Below are positions 50,186 through 62,195 of a DNA stretch of 64,000 bases, in pieces. The translations under genes were made by a program, and so were the position numbers. The stretch's first letter is position 1; every line of letters starts with the position of its first letter. The stretch lies in NCBI RefSeq assembly GCF_034702125.1, contig NC_085872.1, forward strand, positions 29,532,134 to 29,596,133. Direction: 5' to 3'. Source of the stretch: Engraulis encrasicolus. Lineage: Eukaryota; Chordata; Actinopteri; Clupeiformes; Engraulidae. Under the pieces are notes generated by a model that had not been told where the DNA came from, searched no databases, and saw only the letters and a list, made by a program, of their open reading frames with translations.

Positions 50186-50560
50186 CAGAGGTGACCAAAC
50201 TCAGACCCAGGGGCGACATGCGGCCTGCTGAGCCAAATCATGTGGCCCGGGCCGTACACCCTTTACAAGAAAGAAAACTATTAATACAAATTTACATGAT
50301 CACCCAACATTCATAAGAAGGTTATCTAAAACTGGGGTCTTGCATGCACAAAATTAACCAAGTACATAGTCCTACTAGTATTTACTATTTACAAGTACAT
50401 ACTATATCTTATTTGCGATGTGAATGGCATAGCTGACAAGTTATGTCAGCACACACTATTTCTTATTATTGATAGGGGGAAGTTGCCTGTGACATCTGCC
50501 TCTTTGTTCAATATTCTAAACACAATGTGGCCCTTGGGCCAAAATAATTGCCCACCCCTG
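50186..50560. mobile_element. hAT-type miniature element
   Basis: The ends CAGAGGTGACCAAAC and ATTGCCCACCCCTG form an imperfect inverted pair. The flanks TTTTAGAG (50178-50185) and ATTTAGAG (50561-50568) match at seven of eight positions. It is 375 bp, without coding capacity. Confidence 0.85.
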
Positions 50561-50568
50561 ATTTAGAG

Positions 50569-51622
50569 AAACCACATCAGGTACTGTATGGAAAGAGATG
50601 AGCTTGATACACAAGCTTAATCAATACCTGATGGTTACTTATTCGGCTTAACCAACATGTTACAAAATACATCTGATTACTTTTTTGCACAAGAGATTTT
50701 TGTTTTGCAACTCTGCAACTTTTTGTTTTGCATGAGCACTCATCTTTGCAAACTCATTCATTGACACTATCAAATGGTTACATTTAAAATTGTAAATTAG
50801 TCATTTTGATCACAACAAGTCAGCATAGTATGATTAATATTGCCAGAACAAATTAATTCCATACTTCTTACGCTGTGAGGACATTTCTGGCGGGTGACAC
50901 TGTTGATGGATGACATGTTTGTTGATGTGCTGACATGGTTTGACGAAATCAAAACAACCCCTGCCTAGGTGGGGTCCTCAAACAATGGAAAGTATGTGCG
51001 TCTGCACACCCACCCAAATACACGACTGATCGGTGTCTGGGCAAAGGTGATGACCTCTGGGTTGGCACGACCTTCAGCAGGGGATGGCGTTGGCTGAAAC
51101 AACCATGGGTCCGTCCAACACAAGACCCCCTTCTCCAGCAGTTAAGCTCATAATGGCAAACTAGAGCGAGCAAAAACACTTGCTCAGCAGTGAATATATC
51201 AAACGCAAAAAGCAACATCGCGCAACACTCTTCATGGGTGGTCCTGAAACCCATGGAACTCACACATGCATGTTCTGGTATCATGATAGCGTGATGCGCT
51301 GGTCTGTCTGCTGGTATTCATTATCTTCTTAGGATATTCTGTTCTTGGGTGATCATCTCAACGGCTGATCTGGCAACCTCACAGGAGAACACACTGGGGT
51401 ATATGCCTACGCTTAATTGGCCCACAGAGGCCCGTATCCTACTCCCCTGGACTGGGAGGCCCGCACAGGTCTCGATTATGAATTTGAAGCACGCCGCGTC
51501 GTGTGACCTACAGACATCACGGAGGAGGGTGAGTGAGTCGTTGACAGGCCAACGCCCGGGGCACAAGTTATTCCTCTTTTCCAAATTTGTATCCTGTCTC
51601 CTCCGTCATCGTTGTGGACTTG
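50569..51622. other. Gene-free stretch
   Basis: Overlapping frames at 50949-51627 on both strands have no recognisable domain or splice evidence. Confidence 0.35.
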
Positions 51623-51626
51623 GATA

Positions 51627-51806
51627 AAGTCCGTTTTATATTGGACATTCATTTAACATTTAAGATACACCTGTTAATTGTTATCAAACCAACTTTGAAA
51701 GACAGACACATTTCTTCATGTGCCACAAAGCTTAAATGTCTTTTCCAGATACAGTGGTGTATATCATGTTTGAATGTTATTGGAATGTGCAATATAAAAC
51801 GGACTT
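51627..51806. mobile_element. Miniature TIR element, possible mariner-type (TA-flanked)
   Basis: Inverted ends AAGTCCGTTTTATATTG and CAATATAAAACGGACTT are perfect over 17 bases and continue imperfectly. TA flanks both ends (51625-51626 and 51807-51808), as in Tc1/mariner insertions. The pairing extends a few bases beyond TA, so the exact ends are uncertain. Confidence 0.7.
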
Positions 51807-51814
51807 TATCGTAC

Positions 51815-52789
51815 GTCGGGTATGTCATCCCGGGCCCAGGGTGATGGGGGCCCAAGAATTGGGTGCCCATTACATTGCATGTATTCAGGGGGGTATCTTT
51901 CAGGTGACTTTGCCCTGGGACCAGACAAAGCTGTTAGGAACCCTGCTATTGGTTATGACACTCTGTGCAGGGGGACAAAGGCTACATTTGAAGGTCTTGC
52001 CTGCTGCCTGATGTATTTTGATTGCGCCCTACCAAAATTGGTGGATGCTTCATGTGCTGTTCTTCCACTGGACCCTGCCTTACAATGACAGGATGCAGGG
52101 TTACAGCAACATTCAAGTTGCATACCCTCCTTATTTTCAGTTCATCCCCCAATCATTGTCAAGTTTATACAAGCCGTTTTGTCAACAGCAGCCTTTCCTC
52201 TGTCGTCTGTTTTTTCCTTCTGATGTGTTGATGTCTGTGTCAGCATTATGTCTGTTTTTTTTATTTATCAGCCAATGCCTGTTCACCCAATTCCCAAGGT
52301 ATTACCATTGATAAGGACAGAAGCAATTTTGTTGGCGTCTTCTACAACTTAACAGTTGTAAAAAAAAAAAAAAAAGGAAAATTCAAAATTGCCACTTTGG
52401 TCAACTGAACACCAGATTCTGTGGTCTTTCAGATAAAATTATCTGTCCATCTCTTTGACATTGGTGTAACAAAGGACCTGATATCTTCTCTGATCTAGGC
52501 TTTGCATCAATTTATAAAATAGTGCTGCAAAATACTGTACCAAATTGCATTTGCACGAACAGTTTTAAATGAAAATTCATACATTCAATCCCCATGAGCA
52601 TGGCTTTATTCTTAGTTGATGAATATGCGTTGTCTGCAAACTTTGTGATGCAGCACAAATTTGAGATTATCTATCTACCACATTGTTGGCCAGATAATCT
52701 TTCAGCATTTCATAAGCTTCATATTATCATGTTTCGGTACATTGCAATCATGAAGAAAAGTCACAGTCCATTAAAAAAAATCATGAACT
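51815..52789. other. Gene-free stretch
   Basis: Several overlapping frames at 51736-52311 were examined. None has a recognisable domain. A poly(A) run lies at 52362-52376. Confidence 0.35.
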
Positions 52790-53145
52790 AGAAATGCACT
52801 CAGAGAGTGCAGACCTCTGCCAAGGACGCTGTTTGATAGAACATTTGAGTTACACCCTATTTTTTTCCGCCAAGTTTTGTGGAGTTATAAATTGGAATGT
52901 CAAAATTCGCCCTATCCCGCAATGATGAAGATTCTTAAAAAAAAAAAAATCTTGATCTGGATCGTGATCTGGATCACCACCAAAATGTAATCACTTGTTC
53001 CTTCTGTCATTTCCAACAACTCTACAAAGTTTCATCAAACTCCACTCATCATTTTTTGAGTTATCCTACTGACAGACAGACAGACAAATAAACAGACAGA
53101 CTGACAGACACGACCGAAAACACAACCTCCTTGGCGGAGGTAACA
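52790..53145. mobile_element. Dispersed repeat, related to 58208-58572 in reverse
   Basis: It begins CTAGAAATGCACTCAGAGAG and ends CCTTGGCGGAGGTAA. It includes GATCTGGATCACCACCAA and a run of CAGACAGACAGA. The same blocks, reversed and diverged, make up 58208-58572. The form matches a repeat that I believe is widespread in marine animal genomes, but its class is not clear from these copies. Confidence 0.75.
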
Positions 53146-53233
53146 CAGAGTACTAGGCCTCCTTCATATTGCACCTTTAGGCCAAGAGGTGTGACAAGAA
53201 GTGCTGTATACCGACTCACATGTTACTTTTCAC

Positions 53234-53235
<2 letters not shown>

Positions 53236-53270
<35 letters not shown>

Positions 53271-53296
53271 GTGTGGCGTGGTGTGGTGTGGTACGT
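53236..53296. repeat. (TG)n and TGGTG microsatellite
   Basis: A TG run followed by GTGTGG pentamer-like units. Confidence 0.9.
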
Positions 53297-53299
53297 GCT

Positions 53300-54019
53300 C
53301 TCACATGTGTTTGAGTGCATGCGAGCACATTTCACACACGAGGGCATGCATGTGTTTGTGGGTGTGTGAAAATGTAGTTAATGTGTCATGTGCACCCAGG
53401 CTTTGAGACCTGTGTGAATAGTAGCCCTGGTTGCATTAATGCCACCCCAGGTTTTTTAATAACAGTAACAACAACAATATCCGCCCTTGTCATCATGTGA
53501 TTCGGTCAACTTTATTTCGACCTTGAACTTACTCCTGCACTCTGAGTATTGCGTGTAGATGCTTGAATAATGGCTGATGGGAACTAGATAAGGCACATTA
53601 TCTTAGTAAAACACTTCATTGCATCATTGTGAGTCGCATATGCGGGATTGACGCAACATCCTGAGTTTATTTTGGGGACCCTGAATGACTCCTGTTGAAC
53701 AACTTGTCTCCTTTATGTTTCCTGAAAAAGGAAATTATGCCTCAAATTCGCTGAAATGACCTTACGTAAAAAAGTGGATTTAAACAATAACAAGTTTGAT
53801 AAGTAATTGATTATTCAAACCAGAGCATGGAGGATAAAGCACTGCTACTGAAGTTAGAAAGTTGCCTGATACATCTTGTAGGACTAAGCAACAAAATTAG
53901 GTAAATATCATAGAGAGCAAACATTTACAAAGAGAAGATACTCAAATCCTGGTTATCAGTTGTGACAGAAAAAAGTCTTTTAGTAAAGAATGAAACCCCA
54001 AAAACTGTCTCTGAAACTG
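53300..54019. other. Gene-free stretch
   Basis: Nothing recognised. Confidence 0.35.
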
Positions 54020-54021
54020 CA

Positions 54022-54622
54022 CAACCGTATCTCACTCATTTTTCGTGGTGCATTCACGTTATTGCCCGCCTTTCGTAAAGTCTTCACGAAAATAATAGAT
54101 TAATTTTCACGCTGCCTATTCACTTGAATTGCCCCCTAGCGACCCACTAGTTTGATGCCCTTTCGGTAGCCTACCGTCACATGGTAATCAAACATTTCAA
54201 AGAAGCAATTTAGGGTTAGGTAGGGTCAAGGTTAGGGTTAAGGTTAGGGTTAAGGTTAGGGTTAAGGTTAGGGTTAGGTTTAGGGTTAAGTAGGGTTAAG
54301 GTTAGGGTTAGGTTTAGGTTTAGGTTTAGGTTTAGGTTTAGGTTTAGGTTTAGGTTTAGGGGACATAAGGCGTAAGTACCGAAAGGGCGTCGAATTAGTG
54401 AGTCCCGAGTGTATCAGCAGTGTTCTGTCAGCACCCCCTCCCCGCCCCTGCAGACGTTTGGATAACCATAGCAGCAGTGGGGCAATTCAAGTGAATAGGC
54501 AGCGTGAAAATTAATCTATTATTTTCGTGAAGATTTTACGAAAGGCGGGCAATAACGTGAATGCACCACGAAAATTACTCTATTATTTTCGTGAAGACTT
54601 TACGAAAGGCGTGAGATCGGGC
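54022..54622. mobile_element. Fold-back element with a telomere-like core
   Basis: A left arm (about 54022-54175) and a right arm (about 54376-54622) are reverse complements over their outer ~110 bases and again over an inner segment ending at CCCTTTCGGTA/TACCGAAAGGG. The right arm has ~75 extra bases (54410-54482) between its inner and outer parts. The core at 54206-54360 is a degenerate array of TTAGGG, TTAAGG and TTTAGG units. There is no coding capacity. Another copy of the right arm starts the window. Confidence 0.85.
54206..54360. repeat. Interstitial telomere-like (TTAGGG/TTTAGG)n array
   Basis: The left part alternates GGTTAGGGTTAA units and the right part is a purer GGTTTA run of about nine units. 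It sits exactly between the inner arms of the fold-back element, so it is probably part of that element and not a chromosome-fusion scar. Confidence 0.9.
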
Positions 54623-54639
54623 TCAACTGCAAGCTGTGG

Positions 54640-55540
54640 ATGTTTTGTGTAGGCTATAGTTACTGTGGTGACTTTTTTATTAATTAACCCACATTGCTAA
54701 TTAAGATTATTAGCTGGGCCAATAAAATAGTCCATAACCCAATTTAATTAATAAGACTTAATCTGGGCTATAATGCCTGTTGCGCAAGGATAACCATCTT
54801 CTGCTATCTGACTCGTGTATGTTTACCATTTACCAATTAATACCTAAGTACTTATATTATTGTTATCACTATTACATACTTAGTTATTATTTAGTGAATT
54901 GGGCCCAAACAGCCATAAGCATACATTACCCATCTTTGTGCAGGAGAACAGTGAAGGAAGCAGAAGCCAGGAAATCACAGGAGAAGACGAATGCCATTGC
55001 CATCAAGAAAGTTACATTTATTGATACATTGCAAGTGAGAAGAGCAATTCAGTTAACCCTTAGAATACCATAATGTAGCATAGTGCCTTTAGCATCAGGG
55101 CTTTAGCGCCCATCCGCCAAGCGCTTCCCCAGTCGTCCCCAGCTCTTCCCCGCTAGCGTAGCAAGTCAGCTCTTTTAAACACCAAAGTATGACATCATTA
55201 CATCATATTGCAAACATGGTCAAAGCATCAGTGCAGCAAGAATATACCAGAATACATCAGTCAAATAAGGAAATGGTCACTCCAGAATGTTACCTTCCCT
55301 GTGGCCAGTGGGCCTGAGCTACTCAGCCAGGGGGTGAGTGACCCGACACCCTGGCTAATTTTACGACAGGGAGCTGTTAGGGAGCTAGGCCCCAGCGTTC
55401 TATTGCTGACAGAGAAGCACATTTGAGAGCAAAACATCTCTAAAATGAAGATATTCTTCATGTGAAGATATTATGTTAATTTCCAATAAATAATTGTAAA
55501 TATTAATGAAGAAATGTTGCCTCAAAACTTCGACATTACC
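54640..55540. other. Gene-free stretch
   Basis: Frames at 54780-55073 and 55208-55461 are unsupported. Confidence 0.35.
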
Positions 55541-55544
55541 TTAA

Positions 55545-55869
55545 AGGTACACTGTGCAGGAAATGGTCAAAAAAGGTACTGCAACTATGCTGCTCATTCA
55601 GTGCTGCTCATTGAAACTGGATTGCCTATTGCCAAAGTAATAAACTAATATTTTGTAGTATGGCCCAAGTGAAGTCATTTTTGGAGCTGAAAATGGCTAG
55701 TTCTGGAAATTCAAAATGGCGGACCATGTATGAAAAGTGCAATTTTTCCAGTCATAATGAATACTTTGAATTTGATGGTGGTGGTAGATATTCATGAAAA
55801 ACGTAACATTAGTGAATGGGTAGCGTGAATTCTGGAAATAAACAACTAAAGATCTCACACAGTGTACCT
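55545..55869. mobile_element. TTAA-flanked miniature element
   Basis: Perfect inverted ends AGGTACACTGTG and CACAGTGTACCT are flanked by TTAA (55541-55544 and 55870-55873). It is 325 bp with no transposase. The TTAA target points to piggyBac or Kolobok mobilisation. Confidence 0.88.
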
Positions 55870-56250
55870 TTAAGAACACCAAACAATATTCACAAAGTAA
55901 TTCCTAGCAGAAAATAAAGATGGATAATATTTAACATCACTCCTACTATTTTGGTCAACTACGATATATTAACCGAACTAAACAGAAACATTAGCACAAA
56001 AGTTTAGTTAATGTCATTGTTGTCATCAGCATCGTCATCATTATCATTGGCATCATCACCATCATTACAGCCGATTACTATAATGCTTAGCAATGAAGTT
56101 AATTATGATTTTGCCCATTGTGCTTTTTATTGTCCTAACTTACAGATATTACAGGGCATTGGAACATATTACCGTCTCTGGAACAATGTGGTGTACGTTG
56201 GCTTGCTCTATGGCACTTCAGCCTTGGGTTGAACTTGCACATATATCAGG

Positions 56251-56345
56251 GGTGGGGAACCTTTTTTATTCGAGGTTCCACTTCAAATTTCTCCAAGGGC
56301 GGTAAAGGTCCTCCAAGGGCCATACTATGAACACAAACCAGGATT
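56251..56345. mobile_element. hAT-type left end, partner end not found
   Basis: CAGGGGTGGGGAACC is a typical hAT terminus. A matching GGTTCCCCACCCCTG right end is not seen in the following kilobases, so the copy is probably truncated. The right limit is arbitrary. Confidence 0.45.
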
Positions 56346-56845
56346 ACCCCCTGGACTTTTGGCCTATATTGAAAGCAGCCACCTTAAAACAGATCCCACC
56401 TTCCACCCATGGTATTTCGAGACTGTTCACTGGCTGCAACAAGTTCAAGTAGGCCTAAGCTGACTTGCCAAGTTGAATAAGTTCATGCCCCACCACAGTG
56501 GACAGGTCGGTCAGGGAAGGAGGAGTGTTAGTCACCTGATCACATGGTGCTAGCACCAAAGATTCTCTATTCTAAATATTTAAACCGTCTCTGCTAGCAC
56601 TCTGAGACACTGAAAACAAGTAGCCTAAGCGTATCCTCTTGGGAGTTAAAAAAGGATGTAGGGTGATTGCTTTCCAAGATTGCTGCCACACCCTTACATA
56701 ACGCTCATGTCTCCCCATACAGAGAATTAGTCCCACTTCCTGGTTCTATATCAGTTTCCCGATCATTGGTATTGGTACTTTTCCGTCTGTTGCCATGGTG
56801 ACAGTCTTGCTAACAACAATAGCAACTGTAGTGTTAGGAAAACTA

Positions 56846-57025
56846 TGCCTCTTTTCCACTGCCGGTTTTCTGGTAGGCCTACAGCTCGACACAGTGCGAC
56901 CTGGCCAGCACTTTTTGCTTTGCGGTTGAGCTGTGTCGGGCCTATTTGAAAAGCAAAATGTGGCAGCCGAGTCGAGCTTTGTCGAGCTGAAGGCCTACCA
57001 GAAAACCAGCAGTGGAAAAGAGGCA
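56846..57025. mobile_element. Miniature element with ~45-bp terminal inverted repeats
   Basis: The left end (TGCCTCTTTTCCACTGCCGG) pairs with the right end over about 45 bases, including CTGGTAGGCCT and AGCTCGAC. CTA triplets flank it (56843-56845 and 57026-57028), a 3-bp duplication that suits PIF/Harbinger elements. The minus-strand frame at 56763-57041 lies inside it. Confidence 0.82.
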
Positions 57026-57189
57026 CTAGAGGCCCTAGCATTGTGCTAACTGTCTATAATGTCATCTTTTATCAGAGTCAAGTGTTTTTGTTGAACAATG
57101 TCTTGTTCATCATTGAAAATAGTATACTTAGCATTCCAAATATCCCTGCAACACCATGCATAAATTTGGAAAGATCAATATAATCCTAC

Positions 57190-57335
57190 ACAGCCCTAAC
57201 GGTAGGGCTCTAGCTTACTATGCTAGCAACCCAGGTTTGCCCGTCCTTCTACCCTCTCCCCAATAGTTTCCTGTCCCTCTGTCACTGGTCTGTCTCAAAT
57301 AAAGCATAAAAGCCCCCCCAAAAATCTTGTAAAAA
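57190..57335 (+). mobile_element. SINE 3' portion (likely)
   Basis: A degraded B-box-like CCAGGTTTGCC is followed by a pyrimidine-rich stretch with TTTCCTGTCCCTCTGTCACTG and then CAAATAAAGCATAAAAGCC. This layout is common at the tail of fish tRNA-derived SINEs. The head is unclear. Confidence 0.5.
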
Positions 57336-57751
57336 TGATATATATATATATGCAAAGGCCTACATAATCCACCACCTTGCCAATATTCTAGACAGTGTCT
57401 AAATTTCTAACAACAAACCCCTATGCTTATGTGTCCTCTTATACTTACAGTAGATGTAGCCACAGTGCATTTTAGAACATACAAGAAAGATGCTTCCCTC
57501 ATCAGCAGCTGTTTTCCGACATAGGGCACAAATGATGCTATTTAGATCTTGACAAGTGTAAGATGTATTTGACAGGGCAAACTAAAAGCCAGAGTCAAAA
57601 TACTGTGTGAACACAAGAGTAAGCTATCTGTTTGAACATTGTATGCACACTCTGTCTGATGTGTGAACAAGTGGGCTTGCACAATGACCAGACCACAAGC
57701 CGCAAATATTTTCCATCAATGCTGCATGCACAGTAGGCCTATTGCACATTT

Positions 57752-57887
<136 letters not shown>

Positions 57888-58207
57888 ATGCATACATGTA
57901 CACCAAAATTGTTTTTTCCCCTCATACGACACATCATTTACCACATCACCATGGGTAGTTCTGCAGTAGAAAGCGATTCTGTTAAAGTGGCGCCTGAGTG
58001 GGCCGCAGCCCTGTAGAATTGCTCCTGGCCCCTGTTGCGGCCCCTGTTCTAAACAGTCAATGTTATTTTTTACTGACATATCGAAATATCAAATACTACA
58101 TATCAAATAGAATATTGTACCTGGGGCCAGACTAGGTCCCCCTGGCAATTTTAGTCTACAACTGCCACTGCACGCCACTAAATATAAAAACTTATGTTCT
58201 GTCTTGA

Positions 58208-58572
58208 TTACCTCCACCAAGGAGGTTATGTTTTCGGCCACGTTGGTTCATCCGTCTTTCTGTTTGTCTGTCTGTCAGCAGGATGACTCAAAAAGTTCTG
58301 AATGGATTTTGATAAAACTTTGTGGAGTTGTCGGAAATGACAAAAGGAATTATTTATGAAATGTTGGTGGTGATCCAGATCACAGTCCACATCCAGAATT
58401 TAAAAAAAAGATTCTTCACCATTGTGAACGAATTTTGACATTCCAGTTTCTAAATCCACAAAAACAAGGCAGAAAGACTTGAAAAAAAGAATAGGGTGTA
58501 ACACAATCAAATGTTATATCAAACAGATTCCTTGACGGAGGTCTGTACTCTCTGAGTGCATTTCTAGTTCAA
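58208..58572. mobile_element. Dispersed repeat, reverse relative of 52790-53145
   Basis: It starts TTACCTCCACCAAGGAGGTT and ends CTCTGAGTGCATTTCTAG, the reverse complement of the ends at 52790-53145. The shared middle blocks are in the same reversed order. Confidence 0.78.
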
Positions 58573-58949
58573 TATATTTTATGGCATACTGAATGTATAC
58601 AAGGTGATTTGAAGTGAATTGAAGGACACACTCCTGAAGGTACGGTAAGAAAAGTGTTATTGCTGCTAAAGCTGTTCCTGTAATATTAATACAGTACAGT
58701 GCAAGTCAAGCCAAAACGTACAGGGTGTAGAACAGAAAGTAGGCAATAAGGTCTGTATGTGGATTTTAGTATTAAGCATCAATTGAAAGAAAAAAAACTG
58801 CCAATAACTTTCACAGACTCAGAGTGTAGGCCTACAGACTAGTACATGTATTTTAACAATGTTGTTATTTATGTTGGGCAAATGACAGCCGGTCAAATAT
58901 TAATGAAAATAGCTTCATTTGAACTTTGAAGAGTATGGAACACATTATT

Positions 58950-59544
58950 TTACACATGCCTTATTTTGACCTCTGAATAGGTGCAACAGTCAGCGCTTGG
59001 GGTGTTAGTGGGCCTCGGCTTGTGTTGTCTGTTGGGGATGTTGGGGCTCCTGTTCTCTCCATCCTAAAGAAGACATGATAACAAAATGGTAATTAACATT
59101 GTACCCAATGTCCACACTTGACACTGTAGTGCCATGACACCATGAAAAAAATATTACCTGAATATTTCCCCTTTGTGGCCTGTTTTTCGGAACGGTGACA
59201 TTTTTATTAAACCCTGCAAATACCAAATTTGGAAATACCTGGTTACAGTGGCAAACACTCATAGATAGAAAAAGCATTGCAAACTACTTTCTGTAGCCTG
59301 ACAAACAACAGCTTACTGCAACAAGCCATGTGCGCAGACAGCATGAACATAATAGTCCTGATAAATGCAATGATGTTACAAGGCATATTATTTGGGAATG
59401 AGGGAATAAAAAAGGTTACTTACAGCGAACAGTGAGGACACAGGAAGCTGATACAAGGGCAGAGAGCAAGGAACATAGTGGGCACAGAATGGAGAACAGT
59501 GTCCAGCATCCATCAGAAGAGCTTGAGTGCTCTGCAAGAGGACA

Positions 59545-59591
<47 letters not shown>

Positions 59592-61233
59592 TGGCTTAAT
59601 AATAATAATACATTTTGTTTAAAACACCTTTAAAAATACCCAAAACACTGTAGAGATATAATGTAGTATAATATAATATAGGCCTAATAAGCCTATATAA
59701 TATAATATAATATAATATAATATAATATAATATAATATAATATAATATAATATAATATAATATAATATAACATTATAACATAATATAGGCCTACAACACA
59801 TTTTATGTTTATATATTTGTCAAGCAATAAAGGGAATGGATCGCTCAGTTTTTTCTTCCTCTTTTTTTCTTGTGGCAACAGTGATGAAGGCTCTAGCAGC
59901 CGAAACCAATGACCCTGCAATGTGTGATTAAAAGAAAAAGAAAAAGAAGGAAGAAAACTGAGTGCCATCCATGCCCTTTATTGTTTTATGACTTCAGAGA
60001 CACACCAACAAGACAGAAGAGAGCGGTGTGTGGAAGATAACTATGTTATATATTTGTGTAATATCCGATTTGACAGGACGACGTGGTATGTCAGTGTCCA
60101 TGCTTTATCTTAAATCACTCTCACATATTAACCTTTCTTTATAGTTCTAATTCCGTTCAAGCCGTCAATATGTTAATCTGCTATATTTTGAAATACTACA
60201 CAGTTATCATAAAACTTGTTTGTCTCAGTGATGTTACAGAATGGGTTTACTTTACCTTCAAATGTGACCCTGGTATATTTTGCTCCCCGTGTTTCCCGTT
60301 CCTTTCTTATTTTACATATGCATGAACAGAAGTAAATGCCAAGGTCATCTATGGTGATGTTTTTAACCATCAGATCACAGGTTTTATTCACTGGGTGATT
60401 TATCAGAACCAGGCGATCATCTATAGGTGCTTTTGAGAGGGAGGAAAGCTCAAGTACAGGTTGATGCAGATGAGAGCAATGTCTGTGCCAGACAGTGTAT
60501 GATAGCTGCACCTCAGGACCCATGCACAAAGAGCAGTCACAGAACAGAGTGAAATTGTCCCCTGGTCTGACTTTCTTCTCCACTTCCAGACCACTGATGC
60601 CCCTCAGAACAACATGGATAAGACCTAGAATAAGCAAGCACAGAAAATGAAAATGTACAGTAAGCAAAAATAACTCTTGTAATTATTTTTGGATATCACA
60701 TTTAAGGACCAGATACTCACAAGATACTCACTCACACGCAAGGCATGTAGTACCGGCACATTACAAACCCAGAGGTATTAGTTCAATGTGCTTAACAATA
60801 AAGTGAAGAACAAAAATGTAATTTAAAAAAATATATTTAAGTGTAAAATGAATATAAAGTAAATGAAGACATTTAAAGAATGTATTGTAAAATCCTGTTT
60901 ACAGAGAAACTGTCTATGGTTGATAATGAATCTGTTAAGTTTGGATTTACAGCACTTTCTTTATGATTGACTACTTTGTCTCTTCCGCAATCGGACCATT
61001 TAACCATTGAATAATTTGGGTATACTTGCGATGAAAAGAGGCTTTGTCCATGTGTACGATTCAGCTTCCCCTCCTCTGCTCTCTTGTGTATACTTACTTT
61101 AAGCTGATTCGCTAATGATAACCGAGCTTGCTTGCATGAAAGATGTCGCTAAGAGGAAAGTTTGTGCTAATAAAATCACATACAAAAAAAAGCCTTACTC
61201 ACAAAGCACAGTGATGGTGATTGACACAGCCAT
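58950..61233 (-). CDS. Ig V-type transmembrane receptor, five exons
   Basis: Proposed exons are complement of 61203-61233, 60256-60624, 59424-59531, 59158-59213 and 58950-59063. All introns are GT-AG and the phases fit (678 bases, 225 residues). Residues 1-22 form a signal peptide; an upstream in-frame ATG at 61273-61275 would add 14 residues. Exon 2 encodes one Ig V-like domain with Cys39, Trp56 and the DLGIYFC motif (Cys110), bounded by phase-1 introns as is usual for Ig exons. Extra cysteines (41, 44, 60, 93, 112, 114) suggest additional disulphides. Glycosylation sites are N34, N90 and N99. Exon 3 encodes a Ser-rich stalk and a membrane helix (residues 143-168). The tail ends CTYSEVKI with Tyr217, close to an ITIM but with Cys instead of Ile/Val/Leu/Ser two residues before Tyr. 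It is probably a type I immune receptor of a fish-specific family. The exact family was not identified. Confidence 0.8.
59545..59589. repeat. (AAT)n microsatellite
   Basis: A trinucleotide run in an intron of the Ig receptor gene, immediately before the exon 3 acceptor in gene orientation. Confidence 0.95.
59694..59770. repeat. (TATAA)n array
   Basis: A pentanucleotide run of about 15 units in the same intron. Confidence 0.96.
59815..60050 (+). ncRNA. Palindromic repeat with decayed hammerhead-like core, copy 2
   Basis: This is a diverged relative of 35843-36120 in reverse orientation. It shares the GGAATGGATCGC(A)CTCA arm start, the hairpin GGCT-CTAGC-AGCC followed by GAAAC, and the outer flank (59990-60045) matching 35850-35915. 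The core reads GTGATGA instead of CTGATGA, the invariant first C is lost, and no GTC follows GAAAC, so it should be inactive. It lies in the intron between exons 2 and 3 of the Ig receptor gene, antisense to it. Confidence 0.5.
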
Positions 61234-61275
61234 TGAGATATGAGGTGATGATGAAAGTGACAGAAAAGAAAGCAT

Positions 61276-62187
61276 TTCGCTTCCTTCTCTATGCCTTACA
61301 TAGTCAACGGCCTTTTGATTGGGGTTTAGGTCTTGGGAGGCAGTCACTTAGTCAGAGTAGAGTTATGTTCCACTACTAGACAACATTGGCAGAGAAGAGC
61401 ACCAAATTAATATGCTCTGGGGCATTTTTCAATTATCTCAATCTAAATAAGTTACAAACTATTTGTATTCTAAATGTTATGATTGCATTTTGCGGACAAA
61501 TTAAAATTTAAACCTTAACTAATACATCTTTTGGTTACTTTGTCAGGAAATGAGGTGGGCTGTACAAGTTCCTGTTTATTATGTACCTGCGTGTGGTTGG
61601 AGAGAATTGTGGCTGACCATTTAAGTTTCCACTGTTTTGAAAAAGGTAATGGTGCGCATTTGTTCATGTGTTGTCATCATGTTGAATAGCCTATACAAAT
61701 TAAGTGGTTATTAGTAGTCTTTTAAAAATATAATTTCATTCTTCAGCAAGGATACTGGTATAATAGATAAAGAGGAAATGCAGAAAGGTTACAGTTCATC
61801 ATGCTTTAACTCCTGGTATTTTCAGCAGAACGTCTCAACAATAAACTGCACTTCAATAATGGGGGTCACTACTTGCTCTTACGATAGCCTACAGTATGTC
61901 TACTCTTTGTGAATTTGTCTCTGTGAGAGTCTGAGAGACCAATCTATGCCAAATCTGATCTGGCACCTCAGTGGACAAATGACTAGTCGTAGATCTAAAG
62001 TGACTGAACTCTGTAAAATCAGTGGCCAGTGGCCACCATACAAACTCGAAGAAACTATTCAAGTCACAGTATCTTACACCCAACTAAAGAACTTGAACTG
62101 GTTAAACTTTGGCTGTGTATGAATCTCTGTAGACTCAAGTTAACAGCACCACGGAGATCTGAGCTCAGCATTTGAATTTTGTTTACC
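61276..62187. other. Upstream region of the Ig receptor gene
   Basis: This would hold the promoter and 5' UTR of the minus-strand receptor gene. I see no certain TATA box and no repeat with defined ends. Confidence 0.35.
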
Positions 62188-62195
62188 TCTCCACC

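Noticed and set aside
54206..54360. Chromosome-fusion telomere scar
   Set aside because: The array is confined between the inner arms of a fold-back element and is short and degenerate, so element origin is simpler.
56763..57041. 92-codon minus-strand frame
   Set aside because: It covers a miniature transposon with long inverted ends.
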